Positions 1-7,334 of a DNA stretch of 15,440 nucleotides are shown piece by piece; positions within the stretch are counted from its first letter, which is position 1; each line of letters begins with the position of its first letter. A program made the translations under genes and the position numbers. The stretch spans positions 1 to 15,440 of the forward strand of contig CAIYCP010000250.1 of the NCBI GenBank assembly GCA_903924715.1, in the 5' to 3' direction. This DNA is from an uncultured beta proteobacterium (GTDB taxonomy: Bacteria; Pseudomonadota; Gammaproteobacteria; Burkholderiales; Burkholderiaceae_B). The notes under the pieces were generated by a model. The model did no database searches. It saw nothing but the letters and a program-made list of their open reading frames with translations, and was not told where the DNA came from.

Positions 1-1
1 A

Positions 2-736
2 GGTGATCGCTATGTGATCAATGGTCAGAAAGTCTGGATTTCGCGTGTCCAGCATTCAGACCTGATGATTTTGTTGGCGCGCACCACGCCGATTGAACAG
101 GTCACCAAAAAATCTGAAGGGATGTCAATTTTCATCGTCAACTTACATGATGCGATTGGCCATGGGTTGACAGTTCGGCCGATTTTGAACATGGTGAACC
201 ACGAAACCAATGAATTGTTCTTTGACAACCTTGAGATACCGGCCGAGAACCTGATCGGTGAAGAAGGTAAAGGATTTAGATATATTCTGGATGGTTTAAA
301 TGCCGAACGTGCACTGATCGCAGCTGAGTGTATTGGCGATGGGTACTGGTTTGTCGATCGCATTTCCAAGTACGTCAAAGATCGCATTGTTTTTGGGCGT
401 CCGATTGGACAAAACCAAGGTGTGCAGTTTCCGATTGCGCGCTCATTTATCAACGTTGAAGCTGCCAGCCTGATGCGCTATGAAGCGTGTCGGTTATTTG
501 ATAGCAACCAGCCTTGTGGCACGCAGGCCAATATGGCTAAGCTTTTGGCTGCAGACGCCTCGTGGGAAGCTGCCAACGCCTGCCTGCAGTTTCATGGCGG
601 TTATGGTTTCGCCTGTGAATACGACGTTGAACGTAAATTTCGTGAAACCCGCCTGTATCAAGTCGCACCCATTTCGACCAATTTGATTTTGTCGTATGTT
701 GCCGAACATGTGCTCGGCCTTCCTCGTTCGTTCTAA
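2..736 (+). CDS. Acyl-CoA dehydrogenase, C-terminal part (5' end outside window)
   Basis: This flavoenzyme oxidises an acyl-CoA to the 2-enoyl-CoA in the cytoplasm and passes electrons to ETF. The reading frame is already open at base 2 (GDRYVINGQKVWIS, the middle beta domain) and ends at the TAA at 734-736. It therefore holds about 244 residues of a protein normally near 380-400. The C-terminal helical domain carries the family motifs HGGYGF and a following acidic-Val-Glu-Arg stretch with an RETR motif. The usual catalytic Glu of medium- and short-chain enzymes lies in an EGT motif after that RETR; here the equivalent position is Pro (codon 668-670). A Glu in LNAER (codon 305-307) sits where isovaleryl- and long-chain enzymes carry their base, so the enzyme is probably active and of that type. 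The next gene starts 12 bases downstream, which suggests an operon with the MmgE/PrpD gene and SDR. The exact substrate is unknown. Confidence 0.9.
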   Translation, partial: GDRYVINGQKVWISRVQHSDLMILLARTTPIEQVTKKSEGMSIFIVNLHDAIGHGLTVRPILNMVNHETNELFFDNLEIPAENLIGEEGKGFRYILDGLNAERALIAAECIGDGYWFVDRISKYVKDRIVFGRPIGQNQGVQFPIARSFINVEAASLMRYEACRLFDSNQPCGTQANMAKLLAADASWEAANACLQFHGGYGFACEYDVERKFRETRLYQVAPISTNLILSYVAEHVLGLPRSF

Positions 737-737
737 T

Positions 738-743
738 AGGTGA
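738..743 (+). promoter_or_regulatory. Ribosome binding site of the MmgE/PrpD gene
   Basis: AGGTGA lies five bases before the ATG at 749. It overlaps the alternative GTG at 740, which would have no site of its own, so it favours the ATG start. Confidence 0.6.
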
Positions 744-748
744 TAGAT

Positions 749-2140
749 ATGACTGCCGTTCGCTCCTCTGCTGCCCCCATCATTTTGCATCCAAGTGCCG
801 ATCTCGCCGCGTTTGCCTCAACACTGCAGTACAGCGACATCCCAGAGTCGGTCAGTTTGCGCTGTGAAGATCTCTTTTTGGATACGATGGCCTCGATCTT
901 GGCCGGTTCGAGTGCGCGTGCCGTCAAAGCAATGGGTAAGTACGTCGAGCGCATGGGGCCCAGCGATGGTAAGTCAGAAGACTTCGTGAATCGTCGCGGC
1001 ACCTCTCCCGTGTTTGCCGCCATGGTAAACGCAGCCGCCGCGCACGTCGTCGAACAAGATGATGTCCATAACGGCTCGGTGTTTCATCCCGCTGCGGTAG
1101 TTTTCCCGCCGGCACTTGCGGTCGCACAAGCCATTGGCGCTTCAGGTAAAGACTTTATTACGGCCTCGGTGGTTGGTTACGAAGTCGGCATCCGTGTCGG
1201 AGAGTTTTTAGGTCGCTCACATTACAAAATTTTTCACACAACGGGCACAGCCGGCACGGTTGCGGCAGCCGTGACGGTCGGCCGTCTTCTTAAGCTGAAC
1301 CCAGAGCAAATGCTGCACGCCATTGGCTCGGCGGGTACGCAAGCGGCCGGCCTCTGGGAGTTTCTGCGCGATGCGGCGGATTCAAAGCAATTGCATACGG
1401 CCCATGCGGCCTCTAATGGCTTAGCTTCAGCCTACCTGGCACTGGATGGATTTACCGGTGCGCGTCGCATTCTTGAGGGCGTGCAAGGCATGGCAGCGGG
1501 TATGTCTACGGATGCTGACCCAGCAAAACTTGTTGATCGCTTAGGCACACGTTGGGCCTTACCAGAAACCTCCTTCAAGTTTCATGCTTCTTGCCGACAC
1601 ACGCACCCTGCTGCCGACGCCTTGCAGCAAGCCATGAAGCATCATGGCTTAAAGGCGCAAGACATTGCATCAGTGATCACGCACGTTCACCAAGGTGCCA
1701 TTGACGTTCTGGGCCCCGTCACTGATCCACAAACTGTGCATCAGTCTAAGTTTTCAATGGGAACCGTGTTGGCATTAATTGCCCTGCGCAACTCGGCCGA
1801 TCTCGCGGGCTTTGATCGTGCGTTGAAGGATGGAGAAGTGGCGAACTTTCGTGATCGCGTGACCATGGAACTAGACGAAGAAGTTGATCAGGCGTATCCA
1901 CAACGCTGGATTGGCAAGGTGACCGTTAAAACGACAGACGGTCGCTCACTGACGGGCCGTGTCGATGAGCCCAAGGGTGATCCGGGTAATTCGTTATCGC
2001 GCGACGAGATCGAGTACAAGGCGATGCGTCTCGGTATGTATGAGGGTGCTGCAACAGAGGCCCAGGTCAAGGCGCTCATCCAAACCGTTTGGGGTATTCG
2101 AAACCAGAGCGTCTTGGGCGCAATCTTGAGCAAGCCCTGA
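749..2140 (+). CDS. MmgE/PrpD family protein (2-methylcitrate dehydratase-like)
   Basis: This is a 463-residue protein of the MmgE/PrpD family, whose characterised members include 2-methylcitrate dehydratase (PrpD) and cis-aconitate decarboxylase. The length fits the family (about 450-480). Visible family features are the N-terminal LFLDTMASILAGSS helix, a conserved VVEQDDVHNGSVFHPA segment where family members place active-site Asp/His residues, GTAGTVAAAV, the central FKFHASCRHTHPAADAL segment, and a C-terminal KVTVKTTDGRSLTGRVDEPKGDP followed by an acidic stretch. A GTG at 740 would add three residues, but the ribosome binding site favours ATG 749. Many MmgE/PrpD genes in Burkholderiales lie outside the methylcitrate cycle, next to acyl-CoA dehydrogenases and SDRs, as here, and no prpB or prpC homologue is in the window. 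I infer a dehydratase or isomerase acting on a small hydroxy- or unsaturated carboxylate; the substrate is unknown. Confidence 0.88.
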   Translation: MTAVRSSAAPIILHPSADLAAFASTLQYSDIPESVSLRCEDLFLDTMASILAGSSARAVKAMGKYVERMGPSDGKSEDFVNRRGTSPVFAAMVNAAAAHVVEQDDVHNGSVFHPAAVVFPPALAVAQAIGASGKDFITASVVGYEVGIRVGEFLGRSHYKIFHTTGTAGTVAAAVTVGRLLKLNPEQMLHAIGSAGTQAAGLWEFLRDAADSKQLHTAHAASNGLASAYLALDGFTGARRILEGVQGMAAGMSTDADPAKLVDRLGTRWALPETSFKFHASCRHTHPAADALQQAMKHHGLKAQDIASVITHVHQGAIDVLGPVTDPQTVHQSKFSMGTVLALIALRNSADLAGFDRALKDGEVANFRDRVTMELDEEVDQAYPQRWIGKVTVKTTDGRSLTGRVDEPKGDPGNSLSRDEIEYKAMRLGMYEGAATEAQVKALIQTVWGIRNQSVLGAILSKP

Positions 2141-2180
2141 GTGATCACGGGTTTAAACATATAAAAGGAAATATAAGAAC

Positions 2181-2930
2181 ATGCGCTTAAAAAATAAAGT
2201 CGCCATCGTCACCGGTGGAGCAAGCGGGTTTGGTGCTGAAATTGCAAGATGCTATGCCCGCGAGGGTGCGAACGTTGTGATTGCCGATTTAAACGAGGCG
2301 GGTGGCCAAAAAATCGCTGCAGAAATTGGTGCAGCGGCGGTTTCGATTCGATGTGATGTGAGCAAACGCGCAGATATCGACCGCGCAGTAGCCCTCGCAG
2401 TTGAAAAATTTGGCACGATTGATATTGTGGTGAATAACGCAGGCTATACACATAAAAACCAGCCTTTTCTAAATGTTGATGAAGCGGCCTTTGATCGCTG
2501 CTTCGACGTCAACGTGAAAGCGATTTATCACATGATTAATGCCGTCGTGCCCATGATGCGCTTAAAGAAATCAGGCTGCATTATCAATACGGGCTCGACA
2601 GCGGGGATACGCCCTCGCCCCGGCCTGACTTGGTACAACGCTTCTAAAGGTGCCGCCAATTTACTCACCAAATCCTTAGCGGTTGAGTTAGCCAGCGACA
2701 ATATTCGCGTCAATGTGATTTGCCCGGTGATCGGTGACACCGCGATGCTAGGCGACTTTATGGGCGTGCCTGATACCCCAGAAAATCGTGCACGTTTTAT
2801 TGCAACGATTCCGATGGGGCGCATGAGTTTGCCCCGCGATATTGCAAACGCTGCAGTATTTCTGGCGTCTGAAGAGGCCTCATTTTTAACGGGTGTTGAA
2901 TTGCCGGTAGACGGTGGTCGCACCATCTAA
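2181..2930 (+). CDS. Short-chain dehydrogenase/reductase, classical type, NAD-preferring
   Basis: A 249-residue classical SDR with a Rossmann fold, cytoplasmic. It has the cofactor motif TGGASGFG (residues 11-18), NNAG (85-88), and the catalytic set Asn111, Ser139, Tyr152 and Lys156 (YNASK). Asp36 at the end of the second beta strand (VVIADLNE) predicts NAD(H) rather than NADP(H). The C-terminal FLASEEASFLTGVELPVDGG is typical of the FabG / glucose-1-dehydrogenase-like group. It starts 40 bases after the MmgE/PrpD gene with AAGGA at 2165-2169, and probably shares its transcript. In this setting oxidation of a beta-hydroxy acid or hydroxyacyl intermediate is plausible, but that is inference. 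It converges with rph, leaving only four bases between the stop codons. Confidence 0.92.
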   Translation: MRLKNKVAIVTGGASGFGAEIARCYAREGANVVIADLNEAGGQKIAAEIGAAAVSIRCDVSKRADIDRAVALAVEKFGTIDIVVNNAGYTHKNQPFLNVDEAAFDRCFDVNVKAIYHMINAVVPMMRLKKSGCIINTGSTAGIRPRPGLTWYNASKGAANLLTKSLAVELASDNIRVNVICPVIGDTAMLGDFMGVPDTPENRARFIATIPMGRMSLPRDIANAAVFLASEEASFLTGVELPVDGGRTI

Positions 2931-2934
2931 CGCA

Positions 2935-3675
2935 CTAAGCGAGCCTTGCGCTCGCCTGATAGCGTGCGAGCTCGCCGATGCCTTTTTCGGCGAGCTGCAG
3001 TAGCGTGTTGAGCTCGGCTCGGTCAAAGGTGTGCCCTTCAGCAGTGCCCTGCACTTCAACGTACCGACCTGCGCCCGTCATCACGACATTCATATCCGCA
3101 TCGCAGCCAGAGTCTTCTGGATAATCCAGATCTAACACTGCACGACCCTCGACCATCCCAACCGACACGGCCGCGACGGAGTCTTTTAGCGGATTGGTGA
3201 CCAACTGACCCTTTTGCAAGAGCCCCTCGACAGCATCGGCCACGGCAATCCAGGCCCCGGTAATACTGGCGCAACGGGTGCCACCGTCTGCTTGCAACAC
3301 ATCACAATCGATTTGAATCGTACGTTCACCTAAGGCCGTCATATCCATGACTGCACGCAGACTACGGCCAATCAAGCGCTGAATCTCTTGGGTGCGCCCA
3401 GATTGCTTACCCTTTGCGGCCTCACGATCCGAACGGGTGTGGGTTGAGCGCGGCAACATGCCATATTCGGCGGTGACCCAACCTTGGCCCTGGCCTTTTA
3501 GAAAAGGTGGTACTTTTTCAAGCACACTCGCCGTGCACAAGACTTGCGTATGGCCCATCGAAATCAATACCGAACCTTCGGCATACCGGGTGAATTGTCT
3601 TTGAATGTTGACCGTACGCATCTGATCATAAAGACGGCCTGAAGGGCGTGGCTGGCTAATGCTAGTATTTGACAC
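2935..3675 (-). CDS. rph: Ribonuclease PH
   Basis: RNase PH is a phosphate-dependent 3'-5' exoribonuclease that trims the 3' ends of tRNA precursors and takes part in rRNA turnover. It is a homohexamer with the RNase PH / PNPase core fold. The 246-residue product matches the family length (about 238-245). It shows the PSGR N-terminus, FTRYAEGSVLISMG, the VLCTASV strand, the phosphate-site region with the arginine-rich stretch SDREAAKGKQSGRTQEIQRL, the IGRSLRAVMD motif, DCDVLQADGGTR, and a C-terminal AEG region. The start is a GTG at 3675 with GAGAA about seven bases upstream, and it adds a short tail before PSGR. From memory, many Burkholderiales have rdgB and hemW downstream of rph. Here an opposing catabolic operon occupies that place. 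It is divergent from ggt, whose ATG lies 37 bases away. Confidence 0.96.
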   Translation of the reverse strand: MSNTSISQPRPSGRLYDQMRTVNIQRQFTRYAEGSVLISMGHTQVLCTASVLEKVPPFLKGQGQGWVTAEYGMLPRSTHTRSDREAAKGKQSGRTQEIQRLIGRSLRAVMDMTALGERTIQIDCDVLQADGGTRCASITGAWIAVADAVEGLLQKGQLVTNPLKDSVAAVSVGMVEGRAVLDLDYPEDSGCDADMNVVMTGAGRYVEVQGTAEGHTFDRAELNTLLQLAEKGIGELARYQASARLA

Positions 3676-3712
3676 GTTAAGTTCTCACATTGACTGATTT
3701 GAAGGGTAATGC

Positions 3713-5578
3713 ATGATGCAACACCGCCTGCAGCAGTTGCCTTGGGCCTACAGTATACGCAGCGGCCTGCAAGCCGTGTGCTGTTTGGCCTTATACGCGC
3801 TCTGTGCAGGCTCGGTTTTGGCGCAAATTCATGCAAGCACCCTTCCCGCCCTCGTATCAAATACGGCGATTACAAACTACGACAGTTCTTTGTCTGTCTT
3901 TCATCCGGTTTTGGGCAAAAAAGGAATGGTTGCGAGCGAACAACGGCTTGCCTCACAGGTCGGCGTTGAGATTCTTGCAAAAGGTGGCAATGCGATTGAT
4001 GCCGCGGTCGGCGTGGGCTTTGCACTTGCCGTTGTCCTTCCAAACGCAGGTAATTTAGGCGGTGGCGGCTTTATGCTGGTGCATACAGCTAAACATGGCA
4101 AGCCCATCGCACTGGATTTTCGAGAGACGGCACCGGCCTCGGCCACGCGTGATATGTATCTTGATCAAAACGATAAGGTCATCACCGGAAAATCAATTCA
4201 CAGTCCACACGCCGTGGGTGTGCCAGGTTCAGTGGCAGGCTTGGTCAATGCCCATAAAGAATATGGCATCCTTGCACTGGCCGACATTATTGCCCCTGCA
4301 ATTGCATTGGCCGAAAACGGTTTTATCGTCAGCGAAGGGTTGGCCGAACAGTTTCGACTGCACCGTAGCCATTTAGGTCACTGGCCTGGTACGCGAGAGA
4401 TTTTTTTCAAACATAAAGATGCCACACAAACCTGCGCACTTGCGCAATGCCCTCTTGAAGCGTTAAAGACTTTCGCTGCAGGCGAACGACTTACTCAAAA
4501 AGATCTTGCGAATACGCTTACTCAAATTGCACAACGGGGCGCAGCCGGCTTTTATGCCGGGCCGATAGCAGAAAAAATCGTAGCCGAGCTCAACCTAGAC
4601 GGCCAGCCCCTCACGTTAAAAGATCTGCAAGACTATCGCGTGATCAAGCGTGAAGCCGTGCACGGCACCTATCGCGGGTTTGACATTTATTCGATGCCTC
4701 CCCCGAGTTCAGGCGGTGTGCATTTAATTCAGATGCTCAATCTGCTCGAGCGCTATCCCCTTGCGCAGTACGGTGCAGGCAGCGCTCAGGTCATGCATTT
4801 AATTGCAGAAAGTGCACGCTTGGCCTATGCCGATCGCGCTGAACATCTCGGAGATCCCGACTTTGTACGCGTACCTCAACAGGGACTTATTTCAAAAAAA
4901 TATGCCGAGCAGCTCTCGGCGAAAATCAAATTCGATCGTGCCACGCCAAGCGTCATGGTTCAGGCAGACCAGCCCCAGCGCCACGAAAGTGACCAAACGA
5001 CGCATTTTTCAGTGATGGACTCGGCAGGTAATGTCGTCAGCTGTACCTACACCTTAAATCTCAACTTTGGTTCTGGCATCGTGGCCCGTGGTACGGGTGT
5101 GCTGTTAAATAACGAAATGGACGACTTCTCAGTTAAGCCTGGTGTGGCCAATGCCTTTGGCCTCACCGGCGGAGAGGCCAACGCGATCGCGCCCGGCAAA
5201 CGCCCACTGAGCTCGATGACGCCAGTAATCGTGTTAGAAAAACAAGTTCCCGTGTTGGCAACAGGTTCGCCTGGTGGCGCGCGCATTATCACCACCGTGC
5301 TGCAAAATCTGATTAATGTGATCGACTTTAAATTAAATATTGCGCAAGCGATTTCAATGCCGCGGATGCATCATCAATGGATGCCTGACTATTTGCGACT
5401 TGAAACCATAGTAAGTCCGGATACGATCGCAGTATTAAAAAAAATGGGGCATGAAATCCGCATCATGCCGGCAATGGGACGCGTACAAACGGTACAGCGT
5501 CAAGATCATTATTTTTTAGGCGCTTCCGATCCGCGCAATCCAGACGGCGCGGCAATTGGACTTGAGAGCACACCATGA
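3713..5578 (+). CDS. ggt: Gamma-glutamyltranspeptidase, secreted
   Basis: An Ntn-hydrolase that cleaves the gamma-glutamyl bond of glutathione and transfers or hydrolyses the glutamyl group. It is made as a proenzyme and self-cleaves into large and small subunits. The 621 residues start with a signal peptide: a basic N-terminus, a hydrophobic stretch at about 18-36, and probable cleavage after VLA at residue 37, so it is periplasmic. The self-cleavage site and nucleophile is Thr429, the first Thr of QTTHFSV. The substrate Arg is in DFRETAPA (Arg137). The small subunit carries GVLLNNEMDDFS, PLSSMTP and TGSPGGARIITT, all canonical, so an active enzyme is expected. ATG 3713 has GAAGGG six bases upstream. 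A TTGACA at 3669-3674 could be a -35 element, but I see no good -10. The stop overlaps the yicC start by four bases (ATGA), so the two are probably translationally coupled. Likely role: recovery of glutamate, cysteine and glycine from extracellular glutathione. Confidence 0.96.
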   Translation: MMQHRLQQLPWAYSIRSGLQAVCCLALYALCAGSVLAQIHASTLPALVSNTAITNYDSSLSVFHPVLGKKGMVASEQRLASQVGVEILAKGGNAIDAAVGVGFALAVVLPNAGNLGGGGFMLVHTAKHGKPIALDFRETAPASATRDMYLDQNDKVITGKSIHSPHAVGVPGSVAGLVNAHKEYGILALADIIAPAIALAENGFIVSEGLAEQFRLHRSHLGHWPGTREIFFKHKDATQTCALAQCPLEALKTFAAGERLTQKDLANTLTQIAQRGAAGFYAGPIAEKIVAELNLDGQPLTLKDLQDYRVIKREAVHGTYRGFDIYSMPPPSSGGVHLIQMLNLLERYPLAQYGAGSAQVMHLIAESARLAYADRAEHLGDPDFVRVPQQGLISKKYAEQLSAKIKFDRATPSVMVQADQPQRHESDQTTHFSVMDSAGNVVSCTYTLNLNFGSGIVARGTGVLLNNEMDDFSVKPGVANAFGLTGGEANAIAPGKRPLSSMTPVIVLEKQVPVLATGSPGGARIITTVLQNLINVIDFKLNIAQAISMPRMHHQWMPDYLRLETIVSPDTIAVLKKMGHEIRIMPAMGRVQTVQRQDHYFLGASDPRNPDGAAIGLESTP

Positions 5579-6516
5579 TTGCAAGCATGACCGCCTTTGG
5601 GCAAGGAAAAATTACCGCTGACTGCGGCGTGGTGACCATTGAAATTAAAACCGTCAATAGTCGCTACCTGGATGTGCTATTTCGCTTACCCGATGAAATG
5701 CGCATGGCCGAGCAACCCATACGCGATCGTTTAAGCAAGACCTTAGCCCGCGGAAAAATCGAGGTGCGCGCCAGTTTTACCCGCCCCGCCGCAAGCAATG
5801 AGCAAACCCTCAACGAAGAGGCCATGCAACGTATTGCGACACAGCTTGCTCAAATTCAAAAAATCTTGCCTCACACAGAAAGCCCAAGATTTAATGAAAT
5901 CGTAGGCTTGGCGGGTGGGCAACATTCACATACTGAACCCGAAGAGTGGGCGCAAGCCTGCCTAACAGCACTAGAGCCCGCGTTGGCGCAATTGATTGAA
6001 GGTCGTCAACGTGAGGGGGCGCGTTTGGCGCAATCAATGCTCGAGACTGCAGCTGAGGTTACCGCCATTCTCACCGAGGTTGAACAGCATTTACCCTTAT
6101 TGTTGACCACGCAGCGCGACAAACTTGCTCAGAAACTTAAAGACACTCTTCAAAATGCGTTTCCAAACGGTTTCACACACATCAGTGGCACTGAGCTATC
6201 AGAACGCATTGCCAGTGAAGCGAGCCTCTTCGCCTTGCGTATTGACGTTGCTGAAGAGTTAACTCGACTGAAATCGCACTTAACGGAGCTTGAATTTTTA
6301 TTGTCGAATCAAGCAACGTCTTCGACTAAACAAAACAAGGCAAACGCGACGCAGCCAGGTAGCGCGGGCAAACGTCTCGATTTTTTATTTCAAGAAATGA
6401 ACCGCGAAGCCAATACATTGGGCTCAAAAGCGGGCAGTCTTGAAATGACACGGGCTGCGATCGATCTAAAACTCTTGATCGAACAAATGCGTGAGCAGGC
6501 GATGAATATCGAGTAG
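5575..6516 (+). CDS. yicC: YicC family endoribonuclease
   Basis: A cytoplasmic protein of the YicC family; E. coli YicC has been reported as an endoribonuclease that affects small-RNA stability. The N-terminal domain begins with the signature MIASMTAFGQGK, then TVEIKTVNSRYLD-like and LPDEMR motifs. The C-terminal domain contains GKRLDFLFQEMNREANTLGSK and ends in the family's DLKLLIEQMREQ helix. At 313 residues it is longer than the E. coli protein (287). Part of the excess is a polar Ser/Thr/Asn/Gln/Lys-rich insert just before GKRLDF (about residues 242-262). The ATG overlaps the ggt stop codon. In many Burkholderiales yicC precedes gmk; here about 4.3 kb of other genes lie between them. It converges with the next gene with a one-base gap. 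Confidence 0.95.
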   Translation: MIASMTAFGQGKITADCGVVTIEIKTVNSRYLDVLFRLPDEMRMAEQPIRDRLSKTLARGKIEVRASFTRPAASNEQTLNEEAMQRIATQLAQIQKILPHTESPRFNEIVGLAGGQHSHTEPEEWAQACLTALEPALAQLIEGRQREGARLAQSMLETAAEVTAILTEVEQHLPLLLTTQRDKLAQKLKDTLQNAFPNGFTHISGTELSERIASEASLFALRIDVAEELTRLKSHLTELEFLLSNQATSSTKQNKANATQPGSAGKRLDFLFQEMNREANTLGSKAGSLEMTRAAIDLKLLIEQMREQAMNIE

Positions 6517-6517
6517 T

Positions 6518-7234
6518 TTATTTCGTCGTTTCTGCTTCGAACGTACTGATCAGGCGATAGCTTGATTGCGCTTCAATCAGTATCCCCTGCTGCGCAAGGG
6601 CTTGTTGAATAGCGGGCTGTTCAAGCAACGCTTCACAATTTTTTAAATCATAGGTTTCAAAAAATAAAACCCATTGCACGCGTTGATCTGGCCCGCCGCG
6701 CCGCGCCTCTTCAGGGCTGGGCGCAGCACCCGCACTTGAAGACGCTTCCCAAAGCGCCAGTCGCACGAGGCAATTCGCCTTGGCAAACTGAGGGTAAAGC
6801 CCTTTTGCAATGAAATCGCGGGCAGCCTGCGCCTGTCCTGGTTTAGGCGCACAACGCAAGACGACCACCTCACCGCCCAGGCCTGTACCTGCAGACCAGG
6901 TTTCATGACAGGCCGATCTGACCATGTTACGAAAATGGGGCATCATTTTTTTTGTTAATACAGTGGGTTCGACCAAGATGGCCTGATAAGCGGGCTTCTC
7001 GAGAACAGCCACGTCTTCACAGGCATAAATTGCCATGTACGCCTGCGAATCACCCAAGGCCCGATAACGACGCGCTGATAAGAACCCGGGGATCTGCATC
7101 CGCTGTCGCACATGCTCAGTTTGATACCATTCGTTAAACTCAGGCTCGACTGAAGGATTAATATCGTTCATGACGAACAAAATGCAGGAAGCGCTGGACT
7201 GAAGATTCGATGCGGTTGTCATTGAACGACTCAT
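6518..7234 (-). CDS. Two-module dimeric alpha/beta-barrel protein (EthD/DUF4286-like), unknown function
   Basis: I recognise the fold type but not a function. The 238-residue protein has a first module with FNEWYQTEHVRQRM, then IPGFLSARRY and YMAIYACED. This FNxWYxxEH / GFxxxRRY / aliphatic-Tyr pattern belongs to small ferredoxin-like barrels such as EthD and to uncharacterised proteins often labelled DUF4286. A second module starts around VVVLRCAPK and ends with VLFFETYDL. A low-complexity loop with SSSAGAAPSPEEARRGG interrupts it. It resembles the product of 14036-14707 in the same order, so the two are paralogues. ATG 7234 lacks a clear ribosome binding site; Met5 is another possible start. 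It diverges from the dehydroquinase-amidase pair across 100 bases containing an inverted repeat. Relatives are often found beside catabolic genes; a role in metabolite binding or a minor catalytic step is inference. Confidence 0.75.
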   Translation of the reverse strand: MSRSMTTASNLQSSASCILFVMNDINPSVEPEFNEWYQTEHVRQRMQIPGFLSARRYRALGDSQAYMAIYACEDVAVLEKPAYQAILVEPTVLTKKMMPHFRNMVRSACHETWSAGTGLGGEVVVLRCAPKPGQAQAARDFIAKGLYPQFAKANCLVRLALWEASSSAGAAPSPEEARRGGPDQRVQWVLFFETYDLKNCEALLEQPAIQQALAQQGILIEAQSSYRLISTFEAETTK

Positions 7235-7262
7235 ATGTTGTAGGCTATGCTGAGATTGTATA

Positions 7263-7302
7263 ACCGAAGCGCAGCCCTCACATCGTGTGTTGATGCTTCG
7301 GT
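7263..7302. repeat. Inverted repeat in divergent promoter region, candidate operator
   Basis: The half sites ACCGAAGC (7263-7270) and GCTTCGGT (7295-7302) are perfect reverse complements separated by 24 bases. Their centres are 32 bases apart, close to three helical turns. A smaller CACA/TGTG inverted repeat (7279-7289) lies nearly at the centre. The element sits between two divergent genes. It borders ATTGTA (7255-7260), which reads TACAAT as a possible minus-strand -10. On the plus side it overlaps TTGATG (7290-7295), a possible -35 for the dehydroquinase gene. No T-run follows, so it does not look like a terminator. I infer binding by a dimeric or tetrameric regulator; no regulator gene is in the window. 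Confidence 0.45.
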
Positions 7303-7334
7303 CTAAATATTGAATACAACAACATACTAAAAAA

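Noticed and set aside
25..453. Open frame opposite the acyl-CoA dehydrogenase
   Set aside because: It shows no recognisable motif and is fully inside a strongly supported gene.
2939..2955. Perfect hairpin GCGAGC-CTTGC-GCTCGC as a terminator between the SDR and rph genes
   Set aside because: It lies inside the rph coding end and has no T-run on either strand, so it is not a convincing intrinsic terminator.
6563..6579. Hairpin TGATTG-CGCTT-CAATCA downstream of yicC as a terminator
   Set aside because: It is within the coding sequence of the opposing barrel gene and no T-run follows.
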